Assembly (NCBI GenBank): GCA_035578905.1
Contig: JAQJVL010000156.1
Coordinates: 248,001-312,000, forward strand
Length of the DNA: 64,000 bases
Direction: 5' to 3'
Source of the DNA: Stictocephala bisonia
Lineage: Eukaryota; Arthropoda; Insecta; Hemiptera; Membracidae
Positions 42,976 to 56,142 of the stretch are shown here, piece after piece. The notes beneath the pieces were generated by a model that was not told the DNA's origin, did not search any database, and saw only the letters and a list, made by a program, of their open reading frames with translations. The stretch's first letter is position 1, and every line of letters starts with the position of its first letter. The position numbers and the translations under genes were made by a program.

Positions 42976-43107
42976 TGGCCGGCGTAGAGGCTTCGGACTG
43001 CGGAAGGCGTATCTAAGGTTCTAATCCTAAACTGATCTAACGGTCTGTCCTTCACTCGTTGAATAAAGTTCACGCATAGGCCTCCAAGCCCATGTAAACT
43101 GAATAGT
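42976..43107 (+). mobile_element. tRNA-derived SINE, copy 2, box A deleted
   Basis: Same family as 42229-42385, opposite strand: GGCCGGCGTAGAGGCTTCGG (a deletion removes box A), box B altered to GGTTCTAATCC, body TTCACGCATAGGCCTCCAAG. The loss of both promoter boxes marks it as inactive. Confidence 0.8.
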
Positions 43108-43304
43108 GAATTTTATTATTTATTAAAATTTTATATATATATTATAAATATATTTATAAATTTGTTTTTTATGTATTTAAAATCACAAATTAACTATATA
43201 TATTTGTAAAGAAGAGAAATTTATATCATTTTCTTGTCAGTCATTTAATCGTAAGATTATGCCACCTCCATCCTAGACTGCTTCTCACGTCGTTAAACGT
43301 ATAC

Positions 43305-43861
43305 CAAGGTTCCAATACAAGAGGTTGTATCAAACAAGCACGCATCCGTATCGCTCAGGTAGCAATTACTTCATAGGGAGGCCTCAGCTGTGTTTTATCT
43401 ACCTTCACTGCTAAAATAATAACAACAACAAAAAAAAAAAAAAAAAAAAAAAAAAAACGCAACAATGTAAAACATCTGAAACTAGTACTCTTGATGACAC
43501 TTCGGTCTACGTTGTTTCATTTTGAGTATGATTTTGTTTTTAATTGTGAATTCATATGACTATGACTGATGTTAATATTAAATATTTATTAGTTGCTAAG
43601 TAAGTATAACTCAACAAAACATGAAAAGAGATAATTAGCTGCTTTCAATTATAAAATACCAAACATTCAAATAATTCTAAAATACTCTTAAGAACAATAT
43701 TTAACTAGAGTAATGGTTTTAGTATGTAGTTTTAAGTGTTCAGCACGCTGTGTTGGAGGCATCTCTATACACTTACTCTGTTTGGAGGTGTCCCTCTGAC
43801 GTCACAACTCAGCTTATATAGACCATATGAGAATGAGACAACCTGCTGTATAAGAATCTTG
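43305..43861. mobile_element. MITE M9, copy 2: 557 bp, 9-bp TSD
   Basis: Aligns end to end with 23076-23567 (for example GGGAGGCCTCAGCTGTGTTT and TTCAGCACGCTGTGTTGG). TSD AACGTATAC (43296-43304) against AACGTAGAC (43862-43870), 8 of 9. A poly(A) run at 43431-43456 accounts for part of the extra length. Confidence 0.88.
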
Positions 43862-43870
43862 AACGTAGAC

Positions 43871-44899
43871 AACCGAATGCTTTAAGCCTTTATGAAACCA
43901 GCCGAAGATCTCTCTTTTCGTCGCATTGTTCAAGGCGTCCCTGAATTACACTTTTGACTAAAGTTTAAAACGTAACGTTATATTAATTATGGGTTCAAAC
44001 CTTTAATCTAGAGTAAGCCAATCCTATGAAATTATATTCTCATATCTTATAAATATAAAATCAAAAAACGATGGACTCGCTCATAACAAAATCTCTGGAA
44101 TCACTGAAAAGATTTTAATGAAATTTTGATAGAAGCTAAGCTTTGTATCATAGAGGCTCAATAAGAAAGGCTTTCTCAAAATTTCGTTTTTATAGGGTAG
44201 TAATAACCCCTCAAAGTTTCCTTTTTTTCCAAAAGAGTAATTTATTGGATGATTTATTTCAAACAGCTGATACAAAAACATAAACATGAGAAAACAGTTT
44301 GGCTAATTTTTTTTATCATTGTGAAATGTTTAAGGTAATTTCTACTAACTCTGACATGATTGCACTACTTTTCATCCCCTTAAAGTAGACTTACATGGGT
44401 TTCTACACTTCAGCACTTTGTTATCTAGGAGAACGGCAGCAGGCTGAGCTTTTATGTTGATGTAATGGTTTACAGAGAACCACGGAGGGAGAGTAAGCAA
44501 GTATAGAGAATCACCCCCTAACAAAGAAAGCGATGCCCGCTAGTATAATATATTTGTTACAAAATCCATAATATAGTCTTGGGATGGTAATTGTTAACTG
44601 ATTAAACTCACCAGTGGTCGATCTTGAATAGAGTTCAGCCTCCGGCGGCCTGTAAATAAATATTGATTTAATCTCAAAATAAGGGAAATAAAATAACTTT
44701 ATTAATAAGCAAACATAAACATAAGAAGATATGAAAAATATCAGAAAAACATGTAAACTTTATTTTAAGATTTGATTCTGATATATTCTACGTTCTATAA
44801 ACATTTTCTCACACATAGTTTGTGATATATTATTAAATTGTTACCAATATTTATTTTATTTGTTTATTATTAAGACGCCGATCGAGTGTAGTCATTGTT
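43871..44899. other. Intergenic, no gene seen
   Basis: A minus-strand frame of 68 codons at 44081-44287 is Phe/Leu/Lys-rich and looks like chance. At 44873 the AAGACGCCGATC repeat fragment leads into the next foldback. Confidence 0.45.
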
Positions 44900-45905
44900 C
44901 TCTTGGTTGTTGTTACTGGTTCATTTAGAATCACAAATATCATATTTAAAGTGTCCAAAACATCTCGGTTATCATTCCAGCCTCCATTTTGTTTTTTATT
45001 TTTTTTACTTTTAAATTTATATCTCAAAAACCAAAAAGTGTATTAAGCTGTAATTTTGCATGGCCCATTATAACATAAACTTACATTTGGAGAACAATTA
45101 TTGGTTTTCTTGTATCAACATTTTCAAAATAGTGGCCATTTAAAATTTTGATCCTAAATAACTCCTAAACCAATGCATATTACAAGGGTGCATATTAAAA
45201 ATTATGCAGAAGAATGTTTTTTTAGAAAATGTCATTGTAGATTCAATGATATACCAACAATCTAATGAAAAATACCAAACAAAACGATAATTTATGCAAT
45301 ATGCCAGTACAATGTGCAACACATATGTAACGGCTGATAATAATAAATTAAATGTGCTATTCATAAATCAGATGTTTACATAAACTTTACTGTTGTACAA
45401 GTCAGCTGATTTAAGACTACCATAAATTACTTCATTATTATCAGCTGTTACATGTGTGTTACACATTGTACTGGCATATTGCATTGTACGTGATCTTACA
45501 TAAATTATTATTTCTTTGTTATTTTTCATCCGATTTTTAAAATCGTTATATCATTGGATTTGTTATTACACTCTCTAAAAAGCATTATTCTGTGTTATTT
45601 TTAGTATTATTATTGGTTTAGGAGTTATTTAGGACTTTTAATTATAAATGGCCGCCATTTTGAATATTTTGATACAGGAAAACCAATAATTTCTCCCCAA
45701 ACGTATGTTTATGTTATAATGGGCCATGCAAAATTATAGCTTAATACACGTTTTGGTTTTTGAGATATACATTTAAAAGTGAAACAAAATGGAGGCTGGA
45801 ATGATAACCGAGGTGTTTTGGACACTAAATATGATAGTTGTGATTCTAATGAACCACTAACAACAAAGAGAGCTTATCAGAGAGTTCAGAGACACCATGT
45901 ATATT
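44900..45905. mobile_element. Foldback palindrome F1, about 1.0 kb
   Basis: Arms of about 450 bases meet near 45390. The left has CCAGCCTCCATTTTG and GCATGGCCCATTATAACATA; the right has the inverses. The right end runs on to GAGAGTTCAGAGACACCATG, inverse of a CATGGTGTCTCTGAACTCTC end like that of 54592. The left end lacks this piece, apparently lost at a junction with another repeat at 44900. Confidence 0.8.
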
Positions 45906-46757
45906 AAAAATGGAAAATTAATTGATTTTGTAGTTTTTTTAAGTACCGAGTGTTCTCTGCAAAAAAAAAAAAAAAGGAAAAAATAACATTTTCTGATGGA
46001 AGACGATGTTGCTCTGTTTTGACTTGTTAGACTGTTTAAAAATTATTACATTTGTTTTATATTAACATTTTTTTAGAGATAAAATACAGTTCATATTGTC
46101 TGATGTAGGCTATACGTTACACCCGTGAAGATCAGTAGCCAACGCAATGCGGCGCAGTTTAACAACTATTATGACAACAACAAAACTATTATGACTTTGA
46201 ATCCTCCACTAGTGAACCTTAACGAAAATTCCAACCGTGCTAATTACACAAACATGACACACTTACACGTCAAAGTCTAAAAGTTTATACCTCACATAGA
46301 TAGAGTTAAAGAATAGCCTATTTTACCAGACGACGGTAGTGCTAAGATGCCATCTCTAACACTATACCGCCTTAAGGGTATTCGATCAAAGATTAATATT
46401 TTTTTAAATATTTGGAATAAAACTTTAGGTCTTCTTATAATTAATAAACGTGTTGTGGGAAAAATTTAAAAAATGTTTGTATGGAAGTATGGCTACCTAA
46501 AGTCACTAATTTGGCATTTTTGGTACATAACTCGTTAACAACCTCGTGATATATTTTATTTAAAATGTTGAGAATATTGTGGACAGAAGGTAATAACCAC
46601 CTAGTCTAGATTAAATTTTTTTTTAAATCGTTTTTAATTATTGTTACATTACCAATTATTCGTTTACTTCTCTATAAATAACATTTGTTCAAATTTTGAA
46701 TTGAATTCGGTAACTGGCCAAACAATGATCTTTGGCTGAAAGAATAGATTAAATATA
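45906..46757. other. Intergenic; fragment of a dispersed repeat
   Basis: 46485-46520 (GGCTACCTAAAGTCACTAAT) is an inverted match of 31145-31185. No gene. Confidence 0.4.
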
Positions 46758-47344
46758 CAGGGTGTTCAAAAAGTCTGGAAACCCCTTAATATTTTTTATA
46801 TTAATAAACACAGAACAATGAAACTCTAGGATTACGTCTTTACTGTAGTTACTGACTTTTTGGTCATTTTAACTGTCCTTTTCGCTTTGGGGGGACATCC
46901 TGTGGAGGAAATCTGAAAAATCTTAAATGTAAGCATAGGTCGAGTTATACTTCATTTTAAAAGTCATTGTAAGAGGAACACGTTGCCGCAACCCCGACTG
47001 AAAAAAGACTATTCGTTTGGAAATAAGAGCCTCTAAAAGTTTGGCTTCATTGGAACTTTGAGAGCCTACTATTTCCAAACGAGTAGTCCTTTTCCAGTCG
47101 GGGTTGTGATAATGTATTCCTCTAACAATGACCTTAAAAATGAGGTATAACTCGACTATGCTTACATTTAAGATGTTTTAGACTTCATCCACAGGACGTC
47201 CCCCCAAAGTGGAAAAGGACAGTTAAGATAGCCAAAAACTCAGTAACCACAGTGAGGACGTAATCCTAGAGTTTCATTGTTCTGTGTTTATTAATACTAT
47301 ATAGTAAAATATTAAGGGGTTTCCAGACTTTTTGAACACCCAGA
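46758..47344. mobile_element. Foldback palindrome F2, 0.59 kb
   Basis: Ends ACAGGGTGTTCAAAAAGTCT and the inverse AGACTTTTTGAACACCCAG; arms of about 270 bases with roughly 90 percent identity around a short unpaired centre near 47040-47070. The phrase GGGGGGACATCCTGTGGA has its inverse TCCACAGGACGTCCCCCC. No TSD found. Confidence 0.88.
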
Positions 47345-47479
47345 ATAAAAACTTGATTCGTAGAGTTTACTATAAATGAGGTATTATGTTCTTCTGTAGA
47401 ATTTGCGGGGTAGAGCAGGGGGGGCAGTGAGGGGAAGACACAGTTTGTTAGTGAGAATATTTACTACTCATAGCAACAG

Positions 47480-48010
47480 TTGCGATAAAACGTTCTGCTA
47501 AATGCCTTGCTCAACTGGGGGCCTGGGTGAACACACTTTCCGAACTACGGATGTGGCTGGACAAAAACTGTTTAGGCCTCAACGGGAATCGAACCCAGAT
47601 AAGCTGCGTACTAGTACGGCCGCCGTTAAAGGCACATCACCAATGTACGTATGTGTGTGGGTAGGAGGGTCGTTACAAACGCACATGTATGGGTGGATGG
47701 GAGGGTAATCACCAACGTAGCTTACATGTATGGGTGGAAGTGTGCGGGGGAATTAGTAATTTATTTGTATTATGATTTTTTTTACATCATAAGGTGGGAA
47801 TGACTCGGATCTAGAACTTAGACGTAGTTCACGACATACAGATAAAAAAATTAAAACAATTTTAAGATTACCAAATGTGAACGTAGAAATTGTCCACCCA
47901 TATACGTACAGTGGTAATGCCCACCCTTATACGTATAGTGTTGATTATCTTCTACCCATAGATGTACGTTGGTGACATGTGAAATCTCCACAACACTTAG
48001 TTCCTTAATG
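47480..48010 (-). repeat. SINE-like head plus degenerate minisatellite
   Basis: On the minus strand TGGGTTCGATTCCCGTTGAG (box B) lies at 47574-47594, next to GTACTAGTACGCAGCTTATC. On either side are GTATGGGTGG and CCACCCATATACGTACAGTG units like the 36-bp minisatellite at 32.3 kb. Order and class uncertain. Confidence 0.5.
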
Positions 48011-48327
48011 TAAATTGTCACAATTCCTTGCTCACCCATTTACAAATATCAATTAATTAGTCAAATTAACTGAGACATTTTGTGAATATTTTTTTTATAT
48101 TAAAAAAAGTTATACAACTCTTATTAATTTCCTAGAAACGAAAGATGTGCATTTCATTTTTTTTTTTTTTTTTTTATACGACAAATCATCTATAAAACCT
48201 TAGATGCACATTTTTGTCGACACCGGAATGTACTGCAAGATGATGTTTCACAAGATCAGTCAGTAGACTTGCACACTGACTAGCCGTAGTAGAGAGGAGA
48301 GGAGAGTCGCCGAGAAGTGGGTCACCG

Positions 48328-48395
48328 TATAAAAGTCAGGTTCAGGGCCGGCGCGCCTCAGAAGGTCCTCCGTTCGCGACAGAAACGGTCTACAG
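48328..48395 (+). promoter_or_regulatory. Core promoter and first (5' UTR) exon of an unidentified gene C
   Basis: TATAAAAG at 48328-48335 is followed 32 bases later by an initiator-like CTCAGA (A at 48360). The 36-base GC-rich exon ends at CTACAG|GTGAGT (donor from 48396) and has no ATG. TATA-to-start spacing is right for an insect RNA polymerase II promoter. Purine-rich GAGAGGAGAGGAGAG just upstream (48293-48307) could bind GAGA-type factors. The coding exons must lie downstream, possibly beyond the window. Confidence 0.65.
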
Positions 48396-49990
48396 GTGAG
48401 TCACTACTTTCTTCCTGCATTATACTTACTTAACTTGTAGACACTTGGTTTGTTACTTTAAAAGAAATTAGTACACTATAATCGTTGTTGTTCGTTGTCA
48501 ACAATGTAGTTTTACAAAATCTATAAAATAATCAAAATTACTACAATGAAATTTTGGTGAACCATGTCGAGGGTTATACTCATAAGGATCTATGGACTAT
48601 TAAATCAAGTGTTATTATTAAAATACACGTCCATAAAAATTCATCAATACAACAACAACAAATGGCAACAATTAGAATTAAATTCAATCAAAAAGGTACA
48701 TCTTTAAATATTGATTTAGATGACGTTTGTAAACCATCAAATAAACCATTAGGTGTATAATTTGTAGAATAAACAATTTTGTAGATCAAATTATTGTGTC
48801 GTATTACTGTTTGATCGGTTGTGTTAAAGTTTGTACGAGCTATTTGGCGACACAGATTATGTTACATAATTCATTTAACACAGGAATTTTTTCATAAATA
48901 ATGCAAATTTATTTTGTACCTTTTGGAATTCAAAAAGTGGTTAATATCTGATGTGTGTGCCAAAATTACTAAGCAGCAATAATTTTAAAAGTTCATAATT
49001 AATGCATTGTTGCTAATAATCTGTTTTCAAATAAAAGCGTCCACATTCTTTTCCTACCTACACCTTAAAATGAAAAATTTAAATAAACATCGTTTTTATA
49101 TTTAAAAATGAAACAGTAGTAAACAATTAATATAATATTGTACAAAACTAATTTAAAAAAGTGACAGATGTCTTATTTACTTTCCATTATATTTATTGTT
49201 GTTAGCTGATTATACAAAAAACACTTAGTCCTTAATAAAAATATAAAATAACCTAATACTACTATACGTTTGTTTACATAACTAAATTCCATACAAGTTT
49301 CTAAAGTAATTAGGAATGGGGGGGGGTCAAAGAAGAGATACGTCCAGGATATAACTCATGAGATTTGGGTAATAGTCTCAAAACAGATTCTCAAAATCGT
49401 CTATTTTCTTAAATACTAAACTATATATTGCACCAATTAAATTATAAGATCTTTTATGGAATATTTTATAAATCCTATTTAGTGAGTATGTCTTCTGAGT
49501 TGGAATACAATAGAAAAGAAAACTTCCGTGTTGAGGGGCAGTAAAATACCATTTCTTACGTTTGACCCTCAAAAACTAACAAACACCTTTTTTTACAAAT
49601 ATGCACATTTCATTTCAAACTGGGCATGATTTGAAGTAATAAAATTAGTCACTTGTGTACAGTTGTCGAGTGTAACATTCTTATCAAAACATTCCACTTC
49701 ATGGCGAATCGTGTCAACCTAGTAATCATTACTACTAGTATCACATAGTGATTCTTACTTTTATTAGTATAATTTATTTTGGTGAATCAAATATTTTCTT
49801 AAAACGTAACAAGATGAATTAGTTTTCATCCAAATAATGTTTTAATCTGTCAGAATAAATGTAAACAAATGTAGGCCTAATCATGTTGTTACCATTCTGT
49901 AAAACAATTCACTGTCAACGTTTTAAAATACGTAAAGGCCCATATTCCAATACGTGTTCTACGTATTATAGTAGAATATATGTAGGCTGT
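48396..49990. other. Putative intron of gene C, no coding exon recognised
   Basis: A 68-codon frame (48554-48760) begins without a good start and is Lys/Asn/Ile-rich as expected of AT-rich chance ORFs. No other candidate. Confidence 0.4.
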
Positions 49991-49997
49991 ATCTCCA

Positions 49998-51590
49998 AAC
50001 TGCCTCGAGCACCTGGGTAAAAAAAGTCGGAGACTTGAACGCATGGATTCACTGGTGTTTTAATTCGGCACAATATGTTTTGGTAAACCACTTAAAAGAC
50101 GGAGACTTCAACGCACGGATTAACCAGTCTTTCGTATATGATTGACGCAGTATGTTTTGACTAACCACTTAAAAGACGGATACTTCAACGCACGAATTAA
50201 CCAATCTTTCGTATGTGATTGATACAGTATTTTTTGACTAACCACTTAAAAGACGGATACTTCAACGCACGAATTAACCAGTCTTTCGTATGTGATTAAT
50301 GCAGTATGTTTTGACTTACCACATAAAAGACGGATACTGTACTTCAACGCACGAATTAACCAGTCTTTCGTATATGATTGATGCAGTATGTTTTGACTAA
50401 CCACTTAAAAGACGGATACTTCAACGCACGAATTAACCATTCTTTCGTATGTGATTAATGCAGTATGTTTTGACTTACCACATAAAAGACGGATACTGTA
50501 CTTCAACGCACGAATTAACCAGTCTTTCGTATATGATTGATGCAGTATGTTTTGACTAACCACTTAAAAGACGGATACTTCAACGCACGAATTAACCAAT
50601 CTTTCGTATGTGATTGATACAGTATGTTTTGACTAACCACTTAAAAGACGGATACTTCAACGCACGAATTAACCAGTCTTTCGTATATGATTGATCCAGT
50701 ATATTTTGACTAACCACATAAAAGGCGAAGACTTCAACGCACGGATTAACCAATTCTTCAAATATAATTGATGCCATATGTTTTAATAAAGCACTTAAAA
50801 GGCGGAGATTTCAATTCAAGGAAAATCTTTTAAATATAATTGATACAGTACATTTTAATTAACCTATTAAAAGGCGGATACTTCAAAGTACGGATTAATC
50901 AATTCTTCAAATATAGTCTAATTGATACAATATGTTTTGATAAACCACTGAAAAAGCGAAGGCTTCAACGCACGGATTTCCCAATACTTCAAATATAGTT
51001 AATAAAATATGTTTTGATAAACTACTTAAAAGGCGAAAACTTCAATTCAAAGATTAACAAATACGTCAAATATAATTGAATCAGTTCGTTATGATAAACC
51101 ACATAAAAGGTAGAGAGTTCAATTCATGAATTAACAAATCCTTCAATAATAATTGATGCAGTATGTTTGGTCAACCACTTAAAATACGGAGACTTCAACG
51201 CATATTTTAACGAATCCTTTAGATATATTTGACACAGTACGGTTTGGTAAACCACTTAAAATACAGAGACTTCAACGCACAGATTAATGAATGAATGAAC
51301 AGTTCAAATGAATTTGGCACAGTATATTTATATAAAATACTTAAAAAGAAAAGACTCCAACACTAAAATTTTTGAACCCTTCAAATTTATTTCATACATA
51401 TTTTTTTATAAACCGCTTAAAAGACGGAGAATTTACGCCTTAGCCTTAATTTGTTTTTTCAGAATATGTTTTGATAAACCGTTAAAAATCTACGATTTCA
51501 GCTCACGGATTAATCAACATTTCATATGCACTTGGCAAAATATATTTTCATATACCAATTAAACTGTGGAGACTTTAACACTCAGATTTA
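49998..51590. repeat. 77-bp satellite, about 20 units, decaying rightwards
   Basis: The phrase ACTTCAACGCACG starts at 50105, 50182, 50259, 50341, 50418, 50500, 50577, 50654 and 50731; spacing is 77, with 82 where TGTACT is inserted. The 82-bp variant recurs every other unit at 50341 and 50500, a local 159-bp duplication. From 50808 units diverge progressively but keep CACTTAAAA and TTCAA until about 51575. Confidence 0.95.
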
Positions 51591-54590
51591 AAATAATTTA
51601 AAAGACTGGTGAACATTTAAATCTTTCAGGTGAACATTGTCTAAAACAAGCATAATTGATTTTATTATTAGTGACTTCATTTTTATTAAACCAACAAAAC
51701 TTCCCTAATTTTTTTCCTTTGGTTGACTATAGAGTTCAAGGATTGAGCTGTCTCTTAAGCCAATGTATGTTTATAGTAAAATTAGCTTGATTTGTAAATA
51801 GAATTAACTTAACATTATACCGGTATATTATTTTGATAAATATTACTTATAGAATATTCAGTTTCTTTATCAAAAGAAATTCATATTTTGATGGTCAGCG
51901 ATTTTATTGAGAATAACAATAAATAATATTGTTGGTTTCAGATAGTTATTATTATTATTACAGGGAATTATTTAAAAATAAATGTTAGTAATTTCTTTGT
52001 TTTAAGATACGTTGGTCTTGTTATTGCACGTTTTCACTTTCTAAAAGAGGTTAGTATTTGCTCTATTGAACTACAGCGTAGTTGAATACAATTAAATTTT
52101 GCATTGCTTCCTCCATCCACTTTTGAAGGGTACTTAAGTAGAGAGAATAACGACGAAATCATAAAGAAATATAGGATATGGCCTTCTAGTTCTTTTAAAT
52201 CAACATGAATGTACACATTGCTACTTCATAGCAGTTGTTCAATTATCCAAGCATGTTATACACCAGTTATAACGTCTTTTTTCAATTCATGCGTGGACGA
52301 TATGAATCCAATGTGTTGTGTTGTAAAGGGTTTTATTTACTTCTGATGATTGTTCTAACTTGTTATTATTTTCAGACACTTATTATTTTCACTGAAGACA
52401 CTTATTATTTTCAGCGTAAACGTCGGAAACCAAGATAGTTTTGCAGATGTGTAATTTTTCTTAGAGTTTCTGTATGGGCATGAAAGTGCCACGAGAGCGT
52501 TCTGGTAGGCACAGGTTGACGGAGTAACGGTTCCGGCTAGCCGGCCAGTCCGCAGTAACCCACTTGTAACCTCCTCCACGATCGTGGACCTACTTTCCAC
52601 TTTACATAACCTTGGGGGTTAGACAGAATTCGCCTTGCACTTGACATTCCGTCGAGGATATCCAAACAATGTATTCTTGAAGTAGTAGTGAAGACACGCT
52701 AACAAGTTCTTGATCTATGCGTAGTAAAATTACCACATAGGCCTACTGTGAGCAAGATTCAAGTACTCATTCCATATTTTCAAGGGTGATTTTCACATTT
52801 TTTTATATACTATATGACAAAACATCAAAAACAGATCCTTGCTTAGGTCACTTTTTAAGCAATCCTAGTGCGATTTTCTTTAAGTGGTTTGATGAAACCA
52901 TGGAGGGTCTCTTGATGAAACAACGGGGCTACTTTAAATAAAATATGGGGGAAATATTTGTACAAATACTAACCAAAGACTGTACCATGCTTTCTGAATG
53001 ACCCGATACGGGATGATACATAACAACAAAATATACAGGCGCTTCTTTTAAAACGCTACCCTATTTACAAATACAGAAAATTAAGGTTTAAGATAGTTAC
53101 AAGATAATATGTTGGTAGCCCTGGTCCTTCTTCATTCTCAGCTATCAGCTGATTTACATTGTGACATTGTTGTTCACTTTATTTGGGTTTCGTGCAATTT
53201 CATTAAATTGAGGTTAGAAACATGGTTTTGAGCAAACTTAGTCTAGAAATTTACTAGAGGGCAGAACATTGTATAATTGCTAATGCTGGTTTACTTGAAC
53301 ACCAAACAAAAATGTCATTTAAATCATGTAAATATTAGTAATAAATATTAATAATAATAAAATGTGTTATAGATATATGATTTGCTTGTCATTTCTATTT
53401 CAAATCATGGGTTGCATAAGACTGTTTAACGATATCGAGAATTTAAGACTTTAGACAAATGTACAAATTAAAAGGGTGATGGTATCCACGATATACTTGA
53501 CATGCTAAGATTACAAGAATTAAATGTTAAGATTCAGTTGGAAAGTTAAGACGATCAGCGATTTCAAACTAACAATCAAGACAAGTTCTTCTTTGAATTT
53601 TGTGTTGATCTGTCATATTTTTGGTGTAATTGGTGTCCAAAAAAAGGCTGGAGTGATCTTTTAGGCAGTCTAAATCATCTTAAACAGGACATTAGCCAAC
53701 ATACAAACTAAACTGTTACCAAACGATAGGTCTGATCATACGTATTTAAACATATGTAAAAACAACGATCTGTATTAGAAAAAGAAACATAGGTTAAAAC
53801 GAATATAGTTCGACCGGAATCATATGATGTGTAGTTATTAAATATAAATTACACGTTTCAAAACACATTCCGTAGCAAATAAAATTAAAGTTTTGCTCAT
53901 TTTACAAAAAGTTGTACATAAATTATACAGTAATCACAATCTAACATAACCTCAAAGTAGAGCATCGTGTTATAAGACATGACGCACGTGACAGCCGGAA
54001 ATGCTCCGACAGTCAAGTGGCTTTCTTCTTTCACGGAGATCCGGCTGCGTGTGACTCAAGCGGCACTGTCCTTTCGACGTCACACCGGCCAGTATTTCTG
54101 AATGTTACATTTGTTTAGGAAAACTATGTTGGTACTGCACATTAAAGGTTGAACCTCAAAAAGATTTTCATTGCAATAAAACAACAAGTTTAGCTGTTTT
54201 TGTTTGTCGCAATTGAGGCTGAGTAATTCTTAGAAAATAAGAAAAATAGCGAACTGACTGAAATGTTTTGGAATTGAAATGTTCAGACGTCTGCGCCCTT
54301 TAACTAGATTCACACTAGACGCAATTTATTCATAAAACAGCGAAGTCCAAGAGAAATATCACGTCAGCAATAACATTAGGCCTACGTATAATTCATTCAT
54401 AAAGTTTGACTTTATTTCGAAACACTGCATAGCTTTTAAAAAACGCATCCTTTGATTGAAAGATCTAAGGTAACGTATATCTTATTTTCGTATTGAGTGA
54501 TTACCTATAATCGAATGTAGTATACATTACAACGGCAATATTTACCAAAAAATAAAACTAATTTAAATATAATATTCCAATATATTTATA
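51591..54590. other. Putative intron or intergenic, no gene seen
   Basis: A possible tiny exon after TTATTATTTTCAG at 52414 (short basic frame RKRRKPR then stop) is unsupported. A less AT-rich patch at 53975-54095 (CACGTGACAGCCGG, GACGTCACACCGGCC) has no clear frame. Confidence 0.35.
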
Positions 54591-54591
54591 C

Positions 54592-56142
54592 AGGATGTCC
54601 CTGAACCCTCTGAGGATCTTTTTAGGTATTATGGGTCAAACTTAAGACATAATATCCTATTTAAAATTCCAAATCACCACCGGTACCCGTTTAGCCGCCG
54701 TTTTGTACTTTTTACAAATTATTTTTTTATTTTTAAAAATATTTAACCTTTAGAGTTCAAATTTGGTATATACATTAATAAAAGCATTTTCTTACTTAAA
54801 TAAAAAAATTAAAATGTATTTAAAAAATGGCGGCACTTAATACTTTGAAAATGTTGATCCTTAATAACTTTTAAAAGATAAGGAATACAAAATAATTACA
54901 TGAATACATTTGTATTGCAAATTTCATTTTCAATCCAAAAAAGTAACGTTGTATGAAATCAGATGACAAACAACCGAGATTTGAGTAATTTTGTATTTAA
55001 TCATTTACGCGTCAATGTGTACAGCCATGTGTCGTGCCACGCGAGTCAACCACAGCAATACATCAGGGACCTATTCTAATTACTTACATCCAACACACTA
55101 CAGTAAAGTAGTGATTTGTGACATTATTGTAATGAAAATGCCCCTAGCAGGCTACTTGAAAAAATTTGCAGATGATTTCGTAGTTATTAAATTAAAAATT
55201 AATAACACGTTAAAAACACCTTAAAAATTAATTTAACCTTAAGTAGTGCCCTATAAACTAGAATTTTTGTAAATTCTAGGTTGGTAGAATTGTTCAAGAA
55301 AAAAACGAATTTGCTGCTGTGCACCAGTCACTTTCCAATCGTTTTTCCTTTGCAATCAAATGAGAGGACGACATTTTGTGCATTGTTTGTAATGTGAAAA
55401 CAATTTTAGTTAAAGTTCCAATTTAAAGTCTAATGCCTTTTTAGTATTACTTGTTTTACTTCTACAACCGGCTTTGCATCACAAATACATTTTACAAAAA
55501 TTCTAGTTTTAATTAAAATTAATTTTTAATTTAATAACAACGAAAATCACATGCAGCTTTTTTCCTGTTGCCTGCTAGGTACATTTTCATTACAATAATG
55601 TCACAAATCACTTTACTGTAGTGTTTTGGATGTAAGTAATTAGAATAGGTCCCTGATTTATTATTGTGGTTGACCCACGCGGCACGACACCATGGCTGTA
55701 CACATTGACGCGTAAATGATTAAATACAAAAATACTCAAATCTCGGTTGTTTGTCATCCAATCTTATGCAACGTTACTTTTTTAGATTGTAAAGAACATT
55801 TGCAATAAAAAGATATTCTTGTACTTTTGTTGTATTCCTAACCTTTTAAAAGTTTAAATTAGGATCGAACATTTTTAAGTGCCGCCATTTTGAACACATT
55901 TTTTTTTAAATGTTTGATTTTTTTATTTCAGTAAGAAAATGGTTTTATTAATGTGTAAACGAAATTTGAATTCTATAGATTGAATAGTTTTAAAAATCAA
56001 AAATAATTAGTAAAAAATACAAAATGGTGGCTGTACGGGTAACGGAAGTGATTTGGAATTTTTAAATAGGATATTATATCTTGTTTTTGACCCACAATCA
56101 ATACATAAAAAGATCCTCAGAGAGTTCAGGGACACCCATTTA
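54592..56142. mobile_element. Foldback palindrome F3, 1.55 kb
   Basis: Ends CAGGATGTCCCTGAACCCTC and GAGAGTTCAGGGACACCC. Inner matches include CATTTACGCGTCAATGTGTA (55000) with the inverse near 55710, and ATTTGTGACATTATTGTAAT (55116) with its inverse near 55600. Centre about 55367. Arms are about 650 bases, roughly 85-90 percent identical. Related ends occur at 45.9 and 60.7 kb. No TSD resolved and no coding sequence accepted. Confidence 0.88.

Noticed and set aside
48554..48760. 68-codon Lys/Asn/Ile-rich ORF after the gene C promoter
   Set aside because: Begins with TTG, has no splice acceptor before it, and its codon use equals background AT-rich DNA.
52414..52438. Tiny terminal exon (RKRRKPR then stop) after a TTTTCAG
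   Set aside because: Too short to support, no matching upstream coding exon with a compatible phase.
54991..55224. 77-codon ORF within palindrome F3, with a FADD-like string
   Set aside because: The string FADDF recalls an RT motif C, but no other RT block is adjacent and the sequence is part of a palindrome arm whose partner lacks the frame.
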